From Magnetococcales bacterium (lineage in GTDB: Bacteria; Pseudomonadota; Magnetococcia; Magnetococcales; JADFWU01), in the NCBI GenBank assembly GCA_015234045.1, contig JADFWU010000010.1, positions 21,632 through 85,631 on the forward strand: a stretch of DNA of 64,000 nt. Reading direction: 5' to 3'. Every line of letters begins with the position of its first letter. The first letter of the stretch is position 1. The notes beneath the pieces are model-generated. The model searched no databases. It was not told the origin of the DNA and saw only the letters and a list, made by a program, of their open reading frames with translations. Below are positions 18,421-28,837 of this stretch, in pieces. The position numbers and the translations under genes were made by a program.

Positions 18421-18713
18421 TAAACCGCATCCAGTTTGAAAAGTGTAATTTGTGACTCCGAATACGCCCCTGCGGGGCTACAATAAATAACGAAATTGGC
18501 TCGCACATAAAGTCGGCCCTACGAGCCTCCAATTGTGTGGCTCTTCGAGCCACGGCGCTACGCATTTTCCGCGCTTTGCGCAAAAAATGCTCCGTATGCT
18601 AACGCGCCATTTCGTTTAATGTGGGCGTTGCCCACACCCAGCAGAGGCGGCACAGCCTCCTCTGCACTCCAACCAGTTTTAGAACTACGTTTTTCTAAGT
18701 TGGTGCGGTTTAT
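18421..18713. repeat. Palindrome-tiled element bounded by inverted ends
   Basis: This gene-free stretch begins TAAACCGCATCCAGTT and ends with the near inverse of it (AAGTTGGTGCGGTTTA). Between them lie successive small hairpins: GCCCC-TGC-GGGGC (18466-18478), GTGGCTC-TTC-GAGCCAC (18537-18553), a nested GGCGC/GCATTTT/GCGC palindrome (18553-18608), GTGGGC-GTT-GCCCAC (18621-18635), and GCAGAGG with its partner (18641-18665). Most have 3-nt loops. No open frame has a convincing ribosome site. It looks like a mobile or structured non-coding element; see findings. Confidence 0.6.
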
Positions 18714-18771
18714 TTGATGTAGCAATTAATTATTCTCAACCAAGCGCCATTGAGCCATTAGTCAGCAATAT

Positions 18772-21087
18772 CTACAGTTGAAACCGACTCAGATCTGCAT
18801 TCAGATGGGCGGCCACATCTTTCAAGGACTCTGCCTGTTCATGAACGGTTTTGCTTAACTGATCAAGGTGTTCTACAGCACGATTAACGCCCAGCATACT
18901 CTCAGAAACTGCGTGAGCCGCGTGATCACTTTCGGAGATTTGTTCAACAATGCTGTTACTGGCCTGGCTGGCCTCAGAGACAGTGGCGGACATGGCTTGT
19001 GCGCCGGTTGCAGCATCGGCAACGTTGCGCGTTACTTCCTGAATACCGCTGGAAATTTCCTGTGCATTGCGACTGACCTCTTCAACAGCATGGTTTGATT
19101 CTTCTGCCAGTCGGGAAACTTCACCGGTTTCCGATGAAGCGTCGCTCATAGCGTTGGCAATTTCTGACATGGTTGTGTTCTGTTCATCAACTGAATAGAG
19201 GATGTCATCATTGGCTTCACGGGTAACGCCAACGATTCGGGAAACCTCTTCAATGGTTTCAGCAACCTCGTTGGTATTGTTCTGGATAGTGCTTACCTGT
19301 TGGGAAATTGTTTGGGTAGCTTCACCGGTTTGTCTGGCCAAATCTTTGACCTCGTTGGCCACTACGGCAAAGCCTTTGCCTGCTTCACCGGCACCGGCGG
19401 CTTCGATAGAGGCGTTGAGGGCCAACATATTCGTTTGTTCGGCGATATTGTTGATTGTATCGACAACCTGACCGATTTCGCTCGCTGACTTGGTGAGTTG
19501 TTTGATCACTGTCATGGCTTGAGCGGCGTGGGTGTCGGCTTTCTGTGTCTCTGTGCTGGCTGTTTCGCATTTTGCTCGCACTGCTTGGAGGGATGTGGTC
19601 ATTTGTTCCACAGCAGAGGCGACACTATTGATATTGCCAGAAGAGCGTTGTGCAGATTCACGCACATGAGAGACATTAGCGCTTACCTCTTCGGTTGCGG
19701 CCGCAACTGTAGTGAGATTGATACTGGCCTCTTCAGCAGCGGCTGAGATGGTAGTCATGTTCATGTTCATCATTTCAGAGGCTTCAGTAACCGCGTCTAT
19801 GCTACTGTTCAACTGTTGAGAGGATGACGCGATGGCTTGGATATTGTTCTGCATTTGTTCAGTATTGTCAGCAACGGTTTGTGCTCGGTCTGAGAGTATT
19901 TCGGAACCATTGTTGAGGCCTGTTACCACGTTATTGAGGTTTTCCGCATTGGTTGCCACACGGGCTGCCCTGTCAATGATGTTTTGAATCATCTCTTTGA
20001 GATTTTCTGCCATGGTATTCATGGCGTACATCAATGCACCGATTTCATCCCGACGGTCGGTATCAATTTGTGCTGTGAGATCGCCTTGAGCCAGTTTTTG
20101 AGAAAATTCTACGGCTTTTTTGATTGGTCTGAGGACCATCTTATTGAAGAGCAGGAAGATGATCACACTGATTACAATACTCAAAATAAGATTAATTCCA
20201 ATACGCAACCACAGACTGGTCTGGAGGTCATGGATGGTATCAGAGATATCTTTAAACACACGTACTTCACCGATCTTCTGACCGCTATAATCCGTGAGGA
20301 AAAAAGCGGTGCCGACCAGGTATTGACCATTGTCAAGATCAATCAATGAACCATCGGTTGGTAGGCCATGCCGCATCATGGTGCTCAAATGCTCATCAGA
20401 GAAGGTATAGAACACCAATTCACCATCCACCAGATCTGATTCTTTATTTTGAAACCGTCGGGCGGCCTTGAATACTTCTTGATAGATGCCGATGGCGAAC
20501 TGCGTGTCAGTAATGGATTGTGCGGTATCCAGAATGGCTTTTAAACTGCCACCAAACTCCACGCTACCAATATGTTTATTATCTTTGGACACAGGATAAA
20601 CAACCCGAAGACCCGGCCCGGCTCGGCCAACTTCAATGCCGATAACGGGTTTCTTATCTCGATTGGTAGTGACCACTGTCTTGCGGAACGCAGAAAGGTC
20701 ATCATCAAATTTCTGCGGCTTATGAACTCTAAAAAAGCTGGTGGCAGGTGGTAGATGAAACTGAAATTGACGAATATTAAAGTCAGGCTTCAAACGGGAT
20801 TTGAAGATTGGCAGAGTATGTTGAGAGAGTTTTTCTCGGTTGCTTTGCGCAAAGGCTGTGACAACCTCCTTATCATTCAGTAAAAGTTCAACAGACATGG
20901 CCAAATCATGGCTTTTTGCTGCCACTTCTGTCTGAACAATCTGCTCAAAACTGTTGATAAACTGACGTGTGTGATCAAGTACCGTGTTACGTGCTTCCAT
21001 CATGCTGGCTATTGTAAGAACAATGCCTAGGACCAGTGTGATGACGAGTAATGCTGTAAATGTCTTTGCCTTAAGACTGCTGAACAT
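18772..21087 (-). CDS. Methyl-accepting chemotaxis protein with periplasmic Cache-type sensor
   Basis: A 771-residue chemoreceptor. Helix 1 is at about residues 7-28 and a periplasmic region of about 265 residues follows, with [20 protein letters not shown] and [11 protein letters not shown] typical of double-Cache sensors. The second helix lies near 297-317 ([16 protein letters not shown]). A HAMP domain and a long cytoplasmic signalling rod follow, with the hairpin-tip signature [20 protein letters not shown] near residue 550. It relays ligand binding to CheA/CheW. A very good sigma-28 promoter lies upstream, so it is probably co-expressed with flagellar genes. The ligand is unknown. Confidence 0.93.
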   Translation of the reverse strand: MFSSLKAKTFTALLVITLVLGIVLTIASMMEARNTVLDHTRQFINSFEQIVQTEVAAKSHDLAMSVELLLNDKEVVTAFAQSNREKLSQHTLPIFKSRLKPDFNIRQFQFHLPPATSFFRVHKPQKFDDDLSAFRKTVVTTNRDKKPVIGIEVGRAGPGLRVVYPVSKDNKHIGSVEFGGSLKAILDTAQSITDTQFAIGIYQEVFKAARRFQNKESDLVDGELVFYTFSDEHLSTMMRHGLPTDGSLIDLDNGQYLVGTAFFLTDYSGQKIGEVRVFKDISDTIHDLQTSLWLRIGINLILSIVISVIIFLLFNKMVLRPIKKAVEFSQKLAQGDLTAQIDTDRRDEIGALMYAMNTMAENLKEMIQNIIDRAARVATNAENLNNVVTGLNNGSEILSDRAQTVADNTEQMQNNIQAIASSSQQLNSSIDAVTEASEMMNMNMTTISAAAEEASINLTTVAAATEEVSANVSHVRESAQRSSGNINSVASAVEQMTTSLQAVRAKCETASTETQKADTHAAQAMTVIKQLTKSASEIGQVVDTINNIAEQTNMLALNASIEAAGAGEAGKGFAVVANEVKDLARQTGEATQTISQQVSTIQNNTNEVAETIEEVSRIVGVTREANDDILYSVDEQNTTMSEIANAMSDASSETGEVSRLAEESNHAVEEVSRNAQEISSGIQEVTRNVADAATGAQAMSATVSEASQASNSIVEQISESDHAAHAVSESMLGVNRAVEHLDQLSKTVHEQAESLKDVAAHLNADLSRFQL

Positions 21088-21142
21088 AATCTCCGTGCCC
21101 CTACAAATATATTATGACCAAGTTTCGCAGGCTACATTGTAA

Positions 21143-21169
21143 GTATCGAAACATAATCTGAAAACTTTA
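21143..21169 (-). promoter_or_regulatory. Sigma-28 (FliA) promoter of the chemoreceptor gene
   Basis: On the minus strand the sequence reads TAAAGTTT, then an 11-bp spacer, then TTCGATAC. The first block is the exact FliA -35 consensus, and the second keeps CGATA of GCCGATAA at the expected 11-bp spacing. It lies about 55 bp upstream of the chemoreceptor start. Confidence 0.75.
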
Positions 21170-21289
21170 ATAAAAAAAAATCTACAGAAGCAAAAAAATA
21201 TTTGTGTAGACATAAAAATGCTATTGGAACCAGATGTTCTTTTTACTATTCAAATTGGAAACAGTATCTAATAGTTGAGGAGCGTGATG

Positions 21290-22735
21290 ATGGCCTTGAA
21301 ACTGTTTGAAAATCTGTCAGAGTTATTCCCTGATAATCTGAAACCATCCGAATTATCACAATTTAAAACAGTATTTTATAAAGAGCTGTCTTTAGCCTGT
21401 CATCAATACTATCAGGGCAAAATGATGACCATTCCCAAGGCGGGGTTTTACGGCTTGGAGTGGTTTAATGTGTGGTATACGCCAGGCATTTCAAAAATAT
21501 CTACGACCATTCGTGACGATGAAATGGCCTCTTTTTCGCTCACCAGTCGCGGTAGTCAAGTAGCTGTGATCAGCGATTCTACGCGGGTTCTGGGTGATGG
21601 TGATGTGACACCAGCGGGTGGTTTGGGTGTTATGGAGGGCAAAGCATATTTGATCAAATTGCTGGGTGGGCTGGATGCTACGCCGCTTTGTATCAATAGT
21701 CGCAATAGGTCAGGACAGCCAGATCCCGAGCGGATTATCCAGTTTGTCGAGATGGTTCAACACTCTTTTGCAGCGATTAATTTGGAAGATATTTCGCAGC
21801 CGAACTGTTATCGGGTGTTGGATCAATTGCGAGAACGTTGCACCATTCCTGTGTGGCATGATGATGCACAGGGTACAGGCAGTGTGGTTTTGGCGGGTTT
21901 GATGAATGCGTTGAAGCTGGTCAATAAGTCGCTTTCGGATGTACGTATTGTATTTATCGGTGCCGGAGCTGCGAACACATCAACAGCGCGATTGATCATC
22001 AGTGCAGGTGGTGATCCACACCGTATGGTGCTGTTTGACAGTAAAGGTGGGTTGTCGCGTCAACGACAGGATATAGCTGAACGCCCAGAATTTTATAGAA
22101 AATGGCAATTGTGTGAGCAGACTAATCCAGACGCTATTACGTCCATAGATCAGGCTGTCAAAGAGGCGGATGTGCTCATCTCTATTTCACGTCCAGGACC
22201 GGATCGTATTGATCCCACTTGGATTCAGCAGATGGCGCATAAGCCTATCGTTTTTGCCTTGGCTAATCCGGTTCCCGAGATATATCCCTATGCGGCCAAA
22301 GAAGCGGGCGCTTTTATTGTTGCTACCGGACGGGGTGACTTTGACAATCAAGTGAACAATTCACTGGGCTTTCCTGCGATTCTCAAAGGGGCTGTGATGG
22401 CCAGAGCCAGTCGGATAACGGATACAATGGCTGTTGCCGCAGCACGGAGTCTGGCCGGTTTTGCTGAAAAGCGTGGTCTAACACCGAGTACCATATTGCC
22501 GATAATGACAGAAAAAGGTTTCATGAGTCAGGAAGCGGCAGATGTTGCCATGCAGGCTGTAAAAGATGGGGTCGCTCGGGATGTTAGGACGCGGGATGAG
22601 TATCTACGACAAGCTCATGAAGATATGATGGAATCCCGAAATCTCCATCAGCACCTTATGGATGCAGGGATTATTAAAACGCCGCCTGAATCACTGATTC
22701 GACAAGCCATTCAGAATGCGTTAGAACAGATTTAA
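21290..22735 (+). CDS. Malic enzyme (oxaloacetate-decarboxylating malate dehydrogenase)
   Basis: A protein of about 481 residues. The N-terminal catalytic domain has GLGVMEGKAYLIKLLGGLDA. The metal and substrate segment is INLEDISQPNCYRVLDQL, followed by PVWHDDAQGTGSV. The NAD(P)-binding loop is FIGAGAANTSTARLI, and ALANPVPEIYP closes the site. It would convert malate to pyruvate plus CO2 with reduction of NAD(P), supplying pyruvate and reductant. I start it at ATG 21290, seven bases after GAGGAG; ATG 21287 is equally plausible. It is a single gene, divergent from the chemoreceptor. Cofactor choice is not certain. Confidence 0.88.
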   Translation: MALKLFENLSELFPDNLKPSELSQFKTVFYKELSLACHQYYQGKMMTIPKAGFYGLEWFNVWYTPGISKISTTIRDDEMASFSLTSRGSQVAVISDSTRVLGDGDVTPAGGLGVMEGKAYLIKLLGGLDATPLCINSRNRSGQPDPERIIQFVEMVQHSFAAINLEDISQPNCYRVLDQLRERCTIPVWHDDAQGTGSVVLAGLMNALKLVNKSLSDVRIVFIGAGAANTSTARLIISAGGDPHRMVLFDSKGGLSRQRQDIAERPEFYRKWQLCEQTNPDAITSIDQAVKEADVLISISRPGPDRIDPTWIQQMAHKPIVFALANPVPEIYPYAAKEAGAFIVATGRGDFDNQVNNSLGFPAILKGAVMARASRITDTMAVAAARSLAGFAEKRGLTPSTILPIMTEKGFMSQEAADVAMQAVKDGVARDVRTRDEYLRQAHEDMMESRNLHQHLMDAGIIKTPPESLIRQAIQNALEQI

Positions 22736-22866
22736 TTGGAGAAAATGAGCTGTCAGGACTTGTCATAAATCCCCACTATTGGATATAAGGTAATGTTCAG
22801 GTACCTTTTTTGACCGAGTTTGTTTCAGATCGGTTACATCTTGAAATGAATAAATGGAGAGATAAT

Positions 22867-23367
22867 ATGGCCCAGATTACTCTGAAGGGTAACGCCATCA
22901 ACACCTGTGGAACTTTGCCAGCCGTTGGTTCAGCTGCTGCTGATTTTTCTTTGACCAATACCGATTTGGCTGATGTCTCCCTGGCCAGCTTTTCCGGTAA
23001 ACGGATCGTGCTGAATATCTTCCCAAGCGTTGATACACCGGTATGTGCGGCTTCTGTACGTCGCTTTAATGAGGCGCTTTCCTCATTGGAGAACACCGTT
23101 GTTCTGTGTGTTTCTCTGGATCTGCCATTCGCACACAAACGCTTCTGCGGTGCCGAAGGGCTTGAAGATGTGATGTCCGTTTCTGAAATGCGGGCGCGTG
23201 GTTTTGGTGAAGATTATGGCGTGCGTATTGTCGATGGTCCGCTGGCTGGACTGCTTTCTCGTGCGGTTGTGATTGTGGATGAGAACGGAAAAGTTGCTTA
23301 TACTCAACAAGTTCCTGAAATTGTTGAAGAGCCTGATTACGATGCAGCCATGGCTGCCTTGAAGTAG
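22867..23367 (+). CDS. tpx: Thiol peroxidase Tpx (atypical 2-Cys peroxiredoxin)
   Basis: A 166-residue peroxiredoxin. Peroxidatic Cys60 lies in [15 protein letters not shown] and resolving Cys94 in KRFCGAEGL, the same spacing as in E. coli Tpx. It reduces hydrogen peroxide and alkyl peroxides using thioredoxin. The chosen ATG follows GGAGAG at ideal spacing; an in-frame ATG 57 bp upstream would add a non-family leader. It is transcribed alone. A weak hairpin of TGCAGG and CCTGCA follows near 23385-23420. Confidence 0.95.
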   Translation: MAQITLKGNAINTCGTLPAVGSAAADFSLTNTDLADVSLASFSGKRIVLNIFPSVDTPVCAASVRRFNEALSSLENTVVLCVSLDLPFAHKRFCGAEGLEDVMSVSEMRARGFGEDYGVRIVDGPLAGLLSRAVVIVDENGKVAYTQQVPEIVEEPDYDAAMAALK

Positions 23368-23686
23368 GTTTTGTTGTTGAATGGGTGCAGGGGGAAGATG
23401 TTGTCAAATCCTCCTGCATCTATTCTCACGCTGTGATGCATATCAACGTCATCCAAAGAATGTTGAATTTCTGATCCTCAAACAGCGATTCACTATTGAT
23501 ACTGTTTGCGAGCATAGTAGCATTTTCCATTTGATATGATTTAAAAAAACAGGATTCCATTGAACAGTTAATCCTGTATACTGTAAACGACACAATTCCA
23601 AAGTAGTCGCTTCTGATGCTGTGTGTTGTCACCAGACGCATTCGGTTTTTGAAGAAGGATATACCTTTTCACTTGTGGTCGTTTAT

Positions 23687-26600
23687 ATGCCAGAATTATC
23701 ACCAACGCCTGAAAAGCGCCTCTCCAAACAGTTCCACCAAGCAATTCTGGTGGCTGGTGGTCTTATGATTCTTCTCATGGGTGTGATTCTTGTCGCCCGT
23801 TATCTGGAAGAGTCGGCTGAACAACATCTTCATATTCGTGAATTGACTCAGAGCCGTGCCGCTGAAATCGATAGCGCCATGAAACGGGTGATCGACCGGG
23901 TTGATGCGCTTGCCGGGTTGACGGTCTATGGTTTGGAGCATCGAAAAGAACTGCCGCGTCATCCGATATATGAGAAATTGGGTGAGAATGCCAAGATTGG
24001 TCGGTTCTCTTTGGAGTATGGTGATCCCTCCTTTGATTTAACAAAGTATGGCAATCTGCATGGAGCAGGTTTGATCTCCGAAATGACCGCAGATCAGAAA
24101 GATATTCTCAATGCTTCAGCCGGATTGATGCCCTATCTCGGCGTTGCGCTTAAAACAACGCCACATCTTGCTTACCTCTACTACCAAGGCACTTTTCCCT
24201 TTGGGGCTATCATTCCGCCTATTATGGAAAAGGATGTGTTTGTCATATTCGGTTCTATGAAGGCGTTTTCCAAGGCGGCCTATACTGAACCTTACTGGAG
24301 TATGGCAATACCTGAGAATAATCCCAGTAGACAGCCTGTTTGGAGTGCTGTCTATATGGATATTACCGGGCGTGGTCTGTTTGTCAGTTACTCTCTGCCA
24401 CTGTATGTAAAAAATCAGTTTGAGGGCATTATTGGTGCGGATATCATGTTGAATTTTCTTAATGATATCTTGAGAAAACCGAGTTACCACGCGGGACAGT
24501 TCTACTTGGTCAGTAGTCTGTCACAGGTTCTTGGTCATATGCATCCTGAGCTGGATGATTCCAAAGATGTAAGCCTGTTGGCTGATGTGTTGCCGGAGTC
24601 TCTGAGTCAGTATTTTCAGAAGGAAGGTGCTCTGGCTGATTTGAAAGAGGTTGTCACTGTTGATGGGTATTCACTATCCAGTATTCAACTCCAGTCAGCC
24701 CCTTGGCACTTGATTCATATCGTTCCCAAACATGACACAATGATGCGTATTTTGCGGGATGTGCTCGCGGATGTGGTTTTTTTATTGGTGGTCATGATCG
24801 TGTTGGTTTTGGGCTTTTGGCAGTTTCGTCGCCACTATATTCAGCCTGCTTTTGCTCTGGTTGGCCATATCGGTAAGAAATCGCGGGATGAGCCGACACT
24901 TCCGCCGAATCAGCTTGTGCCGCACTTGTGGCAGGACTGGTTTACACAGGTATCACATGCTTTTGATACGAGTCGGGAAAACGAACAGCGTTTTCGAGGG
25001 TATTTCGAACTGGGTCTGATCGGAATGGCCATTATCAGATCGGATAAAAGCTGGATTGATTTTAATGATAAACTGTGTCGATTATTGGGCTATGATCATG
25101 AAACGTTGACACGTCTGCGTTGGTCTGAACTCATTCATCCGAGTGACTTGGACCTGGACAGGCGACAGATCGCTCTCATTAAATCTGGTGAAATAGACGG
25201 CTACGCTCAGGATAAACGCTTTGTTAAAAAAGATGGCACGACGCTCTATGCCAGTGTTTCCAGTCGTTGTGTACGTTTGTCTGATGGGTCAGTGGACTAT
25301 TTTGTCACATTTATCCAAGATCTTACCGAACGAAAAAAAGCGGAACAGCAGATTCATAAGCTCAATGCCGAATTGGAAGGGCGTGTACGCCAACGCACTT
25401 TGCAATTGGAAATGACCAACCAGGAGTTGAAAACGGCCATTGAGCGGGCTGAAAACGCCAACCAGGCTAAGAGTATATTCCTCGCTAATATGAGTCATGA
25501 GTTGAGAACGCCGCTGAATGCGGTGTTGGGATTTTCCCAACTTATGAGTCGAGATTCTTCGGTGACAGAGAGTCAGCAACGGAATCTGGTTGTTATCCAG
25601 CGTAGTGGCTACCATCTGTTGGATTTGATCAATGATGTGTTGGATATGTCCAAGATCGAAGCTGGTCGCACGGTGTTGGAGATGGAGAACACCGATCTGT
25701 TCCGTTTGGTGGAAGATATCTTTGATATGATGCTGGTGCGTGCTTCAGAGGGTGGCCTGACGGGGCGTTTGGAGTATCCGCCAGATCTGTCACGCTATAT
25801 TCGTACTGACCCTGGAAAACTCCGTCAGATTTTAATCAACCTGTTGAGCAATGCGATCAAATATACCAATTCTGGTGAGGTTGGGTTGATCATCTCCGAT
25901 CAGGTTTCTGGAGGTAGCGGTGATCATGCGCTGAGCATGATCTTTACCGTATGGGATACCGGTGCTGGCATTGCGCCTGAAGATCTTGATCGGGTATTTG
26001 ATCCGTTTGTCCAGGCTGGACGCAGTGCGAGCACCACTAAAGGTACAGGCTTGGGGTTGGCTATCAGTCGGCAATTTGCCCGATTAATGGGAGGTGATCT
26101 GACAGTAAGCAGTGTTGTGGAAGAGGGAACACGCTTTACGTTGACCTTGCCAATGGATGTGGTTACCTCGGCGGATATTCCAGCACAGGATGTGCCTGCC
26201 AGAATAGTGACGGGTCTGACAGATCCTTCCAGGCAATTGCGTGTTCTCATTGTTGATGACATGCCTGATAATCGCTTATTGCTTTCTCGACAGCTTGAGA
26301 TTGTTGGTGCGCAAACCCGAGAAGCCAAAAACGGTCAGGAAGCACTGGAGATTTTCGGCCGTTGGCATCCTGATCTTATCTGGTTGGATATGCGTATGCC
26401 GGTGATGGATGGCTATGAGACTGTACGGCGTATTCGCTCTCTTGCTGATGGACAGGATGTGGTGATTGTTGCCCTGACGGCCAGTGCATTCAAAGAAGAT
26501 GTTGGCCGGATTACTGATGCGGGATGTAATGCTGTGTTGCATAAGCCCTATCAGGAGTATGAAATTTTTGACTTGATGGCCGAGTTGCTTGGGCTTTCCT

Positions 26601-26884
26601 ATACGTATCAGACGTTGGATGCGGAAGGTGATACACTGAAAGTTGATGCTAAAACTGATCAAATGACCTTGATTAGAGGATTGATCGGTATATCAACTCG
26701 GGTACGTCAGACGCTGTATGATGCTGCCAGCCGCTTGGATGTGGAGGCTACTCTGGAAGCACTTGTGCCTATTCGGACCCAGAACGCTGACCTCGCTCAA
26801 ATTCTGGAAGCTATGGCAGTCAATTATCAATATGATCGGTTGTTGGAAATCCTGGAGGCTTCAGAAAAGGATATCTCCTCTTGA
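23687..26884 (+). CDS. Hybrid sensor histidine kinase (Cache-PAS-HK-REC)
   Basis: About 1065 residues. Helix 1 is at 18-39 and a periplasmic Cache-type sensor spans about 40-355 (VYMDITGRGLFVSYSLPLYV is typical). Helix 2 is near 359-380, followed by a PAS/PAC domain near 433-555. HisKA carries the phospho-acceptor in MSHELRTPLNAVLGF near residue 604. The HATPase has NLLSNAIKYT, DTGAGI and GTGLGLAIS. A REC domain has VDDMPDNR, phospho-Asp in WLDMRMPVMDGY and LHKPY. The last 80 residues are a helical tail as in BvgS-like proteins. The start may instead be a GTG at 23621. The ATGA-free gap to the next kinase is only 16 bp. Confidence 0.9.
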   Translation: MPELSPTPEKRLSKQFHQAILVAGGLMILLMGVILVARYLEESAEQHLHIRELTQSRAAEIDSAMKRVIDRVDALAGLTVYGLEHRKELPRHPIYEKLGENAKIGRFSLEYGDPSFDLTKYGNLHGAGLISEMTADQKDILNASAGLMPYLGVALKTTPHLAYLYYQGTFPFGAIIPPIMEKDVFVIFGSMKAFSKAAYTEPYWSMAIPENNPSRQPVWSAVYMDITGRGLFVSYSLPLYVKNQFEGIIGADIMLNFLNDILRKPSYHAGQFYLVSSLSQVLGHMHPELDDSKDVSLLADVLPESLSQYFQKEGALADLKEVVTVDGYSLSSIQLQSAPWHLIHIVPKHDTMMRILRDVLADVVFLLVVMIVLVLGFWQFRRHYIQPAFALVGHIGKKSRDEPTLPPNQLVPHLWQDWFTQVSHAFDTSRENEQRFRGYFELGLIGMAIIRSDKSWIDFNDKLCRLLGYDHETLTRLRWSELIHPSDLDLDRRQIALIKSGEIDGYAQDKRFVKKDGTTLYASVSSRCVRLSDGSVDYFVTFIQDLTERKKAEQQIHKLNAELEGRVRQRTLQLEMTNQELKTAIERAENANQAKSIFLANMSHELRTPLNAVLGFSQLMSRDSSVTESQQRNLVVIQRSGYHLLDLINDVLDMSKIEAGRTVLEMENTDLFRLVEDIFDMMLVRASEGGLTGRLEYPPDLSRYIRTDPGKLRQILINLLSNAIKYTNSGEVGLIISDQVSGGSGDHALSMIFTVWDTGAGIAPEDLDRVFDPFVQAGRSASTTKGTGLGLAISRQFARLMGGDLTVSSVVEEGTRFTLTLPMDVVTSADIPAQDVPARIVTGLTDPSRQLRVLIVDDMPDNRLLLSRQLEIVGAQTREAKNGQEALEIFGRWHPDLIWLDMRMPVMDGYETVRRIRSLADGQDVVIVALTASAFKEDVGRITDAGCNAVLHKPYQEYEIFDLMAELLGLSYTYQTLDAEGDTLKVDAKTDQMTLIRGLIGISTRVRQTLYDAASRLDVEATLEALVPIRTQNADLAQILEAMAVNYQYDRLLEILEASEKDISS

Positions 26885-26900
26885 ATAGGAATACTCAGGC

Positions 26901-28592
26901 ATGACATCATTTGGTGACATGGGTAACATTCTGATTGTGGATGATAATCCTGCTAATCTGGAGTTGTTGCAGAGCATTTTGACAGGTGCTGGTTTCAGGA
27001 CGCGTCCGGCCATTAGTGGTGTGCTGGCATTACGCAGTATCGCTGTTGAAAAGCCTGATCTGATTTTGCTGGATATCATGATGCCCAAGTTGAACGGCTT
27101 TGATGTGTGTCAGCGTATCAAGGAAGGTTCTGATTGTCCTGAATGTCCGGTAATTTTCATCAGTGCCAAAAGTGATCCACTGGATAAGGTGCGTGCTTTT
27201 CGAGTGGGTGGAGTGGACTATATTACCAAGCCATTCAGTCCTGAAGAGGTGTTGGCGCGGGTGCGGACCCATCTTTCACATTATCGTTTACATCAACGTC
27301 TGGCCGAGCGTAAACAGAATCTTGAACATCTCGTACACGAACGGACCGCTGCTCTGACTGCCGCGAATAAAGCCTTACAATTGGCTACTGAAGAAGCCGA
27401 AGCCGCAACCAAAAAGGCTGAAGCTGCCAGTCAGGCGAAGAGCGAGTTTCTGGCGGTAATGAGTCACGAGATTCGCACACCTATGAACGCTATTATCGGC
27501 ATGGGTGATCTTCTCACCGAGACACAACTCTCTTCTGAACAGCGCAACTATGTCACCACGTTTCAACGTGCGGGCGATCTTTTGCTTGATCTCATTGATG
27601 ATATTTTAGATATTTCACGGATTGAGTCTGGAGAAATGGTGCTGGAGACAGCCAGTTTTTTACTGAAGGATGTCGTACAGCGTCTTGAAATGACGGTTGG
27701 CCAAGAGGCGATTAAAAAGGGGTTGGCGTTCTCTATTCATGTGGCGGAAAAAACCCCACTTGAGCTGGATGGAGATCTGCATCGATTGTGGCAGATTCTG
27801 GCTAATTTGATCAGCAATGCCGTTAAATTCACTAACGCAGGTGTTGTTACCGTAGAGATCGAACCTGCTTTGGAGCAGCAACAGAATGAAGATGGCGCTT
27901 GGGTCTGTTTTAGGGTGTCAGATACCGGTATAGGTATTTCGGAAGAGCAGAAGCGAGCAATTTTTCATCCGTTTACTCAAGGTGATTCTTCGGTAACGCG
28001 TCGATATGGTGGTTCTGGTCTTGGTTTGGCTATTGCTCGGCGTCTCGTGGATCTGTTCGGTGGTACCATCAGCCTGGATAGTACGCTGGACAAAGGCAGT
28101 ACCTTTGAGGTTATTCTGCCTTTTAAAGAGAATGATGAGTGTATCAATAGCAAACAGTCTCACGATGGGAGTGTCATTAGCTCAGGATCGGATCTACTTG
28201 TTGAAGAAACGTCCTGTCGTATTCTATTGGCAGAGGATTCTGAAGATAATGCACTGTTGGTCCAGGCATTTTTAAAAAACACCACATGTCAGTTGACCAT
28301 GGTTGAGAACGGACAGATGGCTGTAGAATACTGTAAAAACGAGCGATTTGATCTGGTTTTGATGGATATGCAGATGCCGGTGATGGATGGCTATACCGCT
28401 ACCCGCGCCATTCGCAATTGGGAAAAAGAGATCGGTAATCCGCCGACGCCGATTGTTGCACTGACAGCGCATGCCCTTAAGGAAGATGAGAAGAAGAGCT
28501 TGGATGCAGGATGTGATGGGCACCTGACAAAACCCATTCGTAAACGCCGCCTTTTGGACGCAATTAAGCAGTATCGGTTATCAGTGAGTTAG
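26901..28592 (+). CDS. Soluble hybrid histidine kinase (REC-HK-REC)
   Basis: A 563-residue cytoplasmic protein. The N-terminal REC domain (10-125) has [12 protein letters not shown], phospho-Asp in [12 protein letters not shown] and the KPFS lysine. A coiled coil follows, then HisKA with [16 protein letters not shown] (about 185-250) and a HATPase with [16 protein letters not shown] and [10 protein letters not shown] second REC (440-558) carries LLAEDSEDN and [11 protein letters not shown]. It has no membrane segment, so it probably receives phosphate or a signal from the membrane kinase encoded 16 bp upstream. Phosphorelay order is inference. Confidence 0.92.
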   Translation: MTSFGDMGNILIVDDNPANLELLQSILTGAGFRTRPAISGVLALRSIAVEKPDLILLDIMMPKLNGFDVCQRIKEGSDCPECPVIFISAKSDPLDKVRAFRVGGVDYITKPFSPEEVLARVRTHLSHYRLHQRLAERKQNLEHLVHERTAALTAANKALQLATEEAEAATKKAEAASQAKSEFLAVMSHEIRTPMNAIIGMGDLLTETQLSSEQRNYVTTFQRAGDLLLDLIDDILDISRIESGEMVLETASFLLKDVVQRLEMTVGQEAIKKGLAFSIHVAEKTPLELDGDLHRLWQILANLISNAVKFTNAGVVTVEIEPALEQQQNEDGAWVCFRVSDTGIGISEEQKRAIFHPFTQGDSSVTRRYGGSGLGLAIARRLVDLFGGTISLDSTLDKGSTFEVILPFKENDECINSKQSHDGSVISSGSDLLVEETSCRILLAEDSEDNALLVQAFLKNTTCQLTMVENGQMAVEYCKNERFDLVLMDMQMPVMDGYTATRAIRNWEKEIGNPPTPIVALTAHALKEDEKKSLDAGCDGHLTKPIRKRRLLDAIKQYRLSVS

Positions 28593-28659
28593 ATCTGGTT
28601 GTGACAGCAGATATTCTCCCATACAATCTCATATCAAAGGATGTTTGGTTTTAGATACT

Positions 28660-28812
28660 AGGCGTTACGCAGTTGAATGAATCTTGTGCCCGTCATTCCC
28701 GCAGAAGCGGGAATCCAGTTTGGTTCTCTGTCTCCTGGATTCCTTCTTCTGCGTGAATGATGATACACGCTTTGATGTCTGTTTCAACCGGCAACTGCGT
28801 AACTCATAAGAT
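28660..28812. repeat. Small mobile repeat with GTTACGCAGTTG inverted ends
   Basis: GGCGTTACGCAGTTG on the left and its inverse CAACTGCGTAACTC on the right bound about 150 bp. The interior includes CGTCATTCCCGCAGAAGCGGGAATCCAG split as a hairpin (CATTCCCGC / GCGGGAAT), a motif type widespread in proteobacterial dispersed repeats. The same terminal motif occurs at 48649 and at both edges of the transposase remnant near 63150 and 63870, so it is probably a non-autonomous relative of that element. Confidence 0.6.
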
Positions 28813-28837
28813 ATGTCAACACGGTGAATAAGAGAGT

